Assembly: GCA_900551205.1 (NCBI GenBank)
Contig: URUW01000084.1
Span: 1 to 7,366 of the forward strand
Origin: an uncultured Collinsella sp.
Lineage (GTDB): Bacteria > Actinomycetota > Coriobacteriia > Coriobacteriales > Coriobacteriaceae
Length of the DNA: 7,366 bases
Direction: 5' to 3'
In this document: piece by piece, positions 5,951 through 7,366 of the stretch
Layout: every line of letters starts with the position of its first letter
Position numbering within the stretch: the first letter of the stretch is position 1
The notes under the pieces: model-generated
Database searches by the model: none
What the model was told of the DNA's origin: nothing
What the model saw: the letters and a program-made list of their open reading frames with translations, nothing else
Translations under genes and position numbers: made by a program

Positions 5951-7366
5951 ATGGTAAAGATTCGAGAGAAGCAAACCGAGCAGCTCGAGAAGGCTGCCTC
6001 CAAGGGGCTCAAGCTCGGTGGCTGGAAGAAGATGACGCTGTCTTCTAAGATTGCCGCCGTCGTGCTGGTGCTGGTCGCCCTGACTGCGATTCTGGCGCCC
6101 CTTCTTGCCCCCTATAGCCCGGTCGAGATCTTTACGGCTCGCCAGGCTCCCGGCAACGGATTTATCTTCGGTACCGACGATAAGGGTCGCGACATTCTGT
6201 CGCGCATGCTCTACGGTGGTCGTTACTCGCTGATTATCGGCTTTGGCGCCACTGCCATGGCTCTGGTCTGCGGCTCGGTCGTGGGCGCCCTTGCGGCGGT
6301 TTCGCGCAAGGCCGTTTCCGAGACGATCATGCGTATCCTGGACATCATCATGTCCATCCCGGGCATCGCCCTCGCGGCCGTCTTCGTCTCCATCCTGGGC
6401 AACTCCGTGCCGTCGATCATCTTCGCCATCGGCTTTATGTACACTCCGCAGATTGCCCGTATCGTGCGCGCCAACATCGTGTCCGAGTACGGCGAGGACT
6501 ATGTCCGCGCGGTCATCGTTTCCGGCGCCAAGGCTCCGTGGATTTTGATCAAGCATGTTCTGCGTAACTGCATCGCCCCGATCATGGTCTTCACCGTTAC
6601 CCTGGTCGCCGACGCCATCATCTTCGAGGCCTCGCTGACCTTCATCGGCGCTGGTATCCAGGAGCCCACCGCTACCTGGGGCAACATCCTCGCCGACGCC
6701 CGCGGCGGCGTGCTCGCCGGCCGTTGGTGGCAGGCGCTGTTCCCGGGCCTGGCCATCATGATCACCTGCCTGGCGCTCAACATCCTCTCCGAGGGCATTA
6801 CCGACGCCATGGCCGCTGCTCCCTCCGCCGCCCTGGATCCGACCGATTCCTCCAAGCGTCGCGAGGCCGACCTGCTGGTCTCCGACCCCGTTCGCGCCTA
6901 CAAGGAGCAGGCCCAGTCCCTCTCCGCTCGCCTTGGCGCCCTGCGCGATGTCGAGCTCAAGCGTGACGATCGCCATGTGCCCGACGAGTCTGTCGAACCG
7001 ATTCTCTCGGTCCGTGACTTCTGCATTCAGTTTGAGCATCACGGCGATATCAACGTCGTCGACCATGTCAACTTTGACGTCCGTCCTGGTCAGACCATGG
7101 GCCTGGTGGGCGAGTCCGGTTGCGGTAAGTCCATCACCACGCTGGCCATCATGGGCCTGACCGACGATGACGAGCACCTTTCCGGCGAGGTCCTTTGGGA
7201 GGGCCGCGACCTGCTCAAGATGAGCAAGAAGGAGTGGTTCGGCCTGCGCGGTACCGATATCGCTATGGTCTATCAGGACGCCCTGTCCTCGCTCAACCCC
7301 TCCATGCTCATCTCTGCCCAGATGAAGCGGCTCACCAAGCGCGGCGGCACCCGCAGCGCCGAGGAA
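5951..7366 (+). CDS. Fused DppC-type permease and DppD-type ATPase, 3' truncated by window edge
   Basis: One frame runs open from ATG 5951 to the window end: 472 residues, no stop. A modest SD, AGGACGG (5936-5942), lies inside the end of the upstream permease gene. Residues 1-290 are a complete DppC-type permease: a first TM at about 33-53, the signature FGTDDKGRDILSRMLYGGR (73-91), further TMs, the EAA loop near 179-213 (DYVRAVIVSGA, IKHVLRN), and a normal DppC end (LNILSEGITDAM). A charged linker of about 60 residues follows (291-350). From about 351 an ABC ATPase begins: Walker A GESGCGKS (387-394), LSGEVLWEGRDLL (410-422), and a Q-loop with Q442 (VYQDALSSLNP), where oligopeptide ATPases usually have QDP. 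The LSGGQ signature, Walker B and H-loop lie beyond the window. The domain would couple ATP hydrolysis to uptake. Permease-ATPase fusions of this family are known in Gram-positive genomes. Confidence 0.92.
   Translation, partial: MVKIREKQTEQLEKAASKGLKLGGWKKMTLSSKIAAVVLVLVALTAILAPLLAPYSPVEIFTARQAPGNGFIFGTDDKGRDILSRMLYGGRYSLIIGFGATAMALVCGSVVGALAAVSRKAVSETIMRILDIIMSIPGIALAAVFVSILGNSVPSIIFAIGFMYTPQIARIVRANIVSEYGEDYVRAVIVSGAKAPWILIKHVLRNCIAPIMVFTVTLVADAIIFEASLTFIGAGIQEPTATWGNILADARGGVLAGRWWQALFPGLAIMITCLALNILSEGITDAMAAAPSAALDPTDSSKRREADLLVSDPVRAYKEQAQSLSARLGALRDVELKRDDRHVPDESVEPILSVRDFCIQFEHHGDINVVDHVNFDVRPGQTMGLVGESGCGKSITTLAIMGLTDDDEHLSGEVLWEGRDLLKMSKKEWFGLRGTDIAMVYQDALSSLNPSMLISAQMKRLTKRGGTRSAEE

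Noticed and set aside
6800..7000. Frameshift or missed stop joining separate permease and ATPase genes
   Set aside because: The frame is continuous, codon use is uniform through the linker, and no SD plus start codon is evident at the ATPase boundary, so a genuine fusion is the simpler reading.
5003..7177. A 724-codon open frame on the - strand covering both permease genes
   Set aside because: It is codon-aligned with the + strand genes, so its openness only reflects the absence of TTA, CTA and TCA codons in them. Its product is low-complexity, rich in D, G, H, N and Q, with no recognisable domain, while the + strand proteins match known families throughout.

Overview
This window appears to come from a high-GC Gram-positive gut actinobacterium of the Coriobacteriia, most likely Collinsella or a close relative. 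The reasons are the moderately high GC content, strong preference for C-ending codons, a twin-arginine lipoprotein substrate-binding protein, and the style of the UvrC and transporter proteins. This placement is my inference from sequence character; no database was searched.

Every gene I can support lies on the + strand. Positions 2-907 hold the C-terminal part of the lipid II flippase MurJ; its start lies upstream of the window. The GTG start of uvrC (908-2854) follows the murJ stop directly, so these two are probably one transcription unit. A 365-base non-coding stretch follows (2855-3219). It is unusually rich in dyad symmetry: a perfect 11-bp inverted repeat, a 9-bp palindrome, an extended -10 promoter candidate, a long-range 10-bp pairing whose 3' arm is nearly duplicated 53 bases downstream, and an SD that can fold into a hairpin.

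The second half is a family-5 peptide-type ABC importer operon. It encodes a Tat-exported lipoprotein binding protein (3220-4833), a DppB-type permease (4991-5947), and, 3 bases later, a long frame (5951 to the window end) that fuses a DppC-type permease to a DppD-type ATPase. The last protein runs off the window, so a DppF-type second ATPase, if present, would lie beyond it. The binding protein would capture the substrate at the outer face of the membrane, the two permease domains would form the channel, and the ATPase would power uptake. Peptides are the likeliest cargo, but family 5 also includes nickel and other oligopeptide-like substrates.

Between the binding-protein and permease genes lie four consecutive stem-loops within about 120 bases (4833-4950). 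This fits stabilisation or partial termination that makes binding protein in excess of membrane components. The points most worth a second look are this hairpin cluster, the structured leader upstream of the binding protein, the altered cysteine set of UvrC (a 23-residue insertion with three extra cysteines and loss of one canonical cysteine), and the permease-ATPase fusion. I saw no RNA genes, mobile elements or CRISPR arrays.
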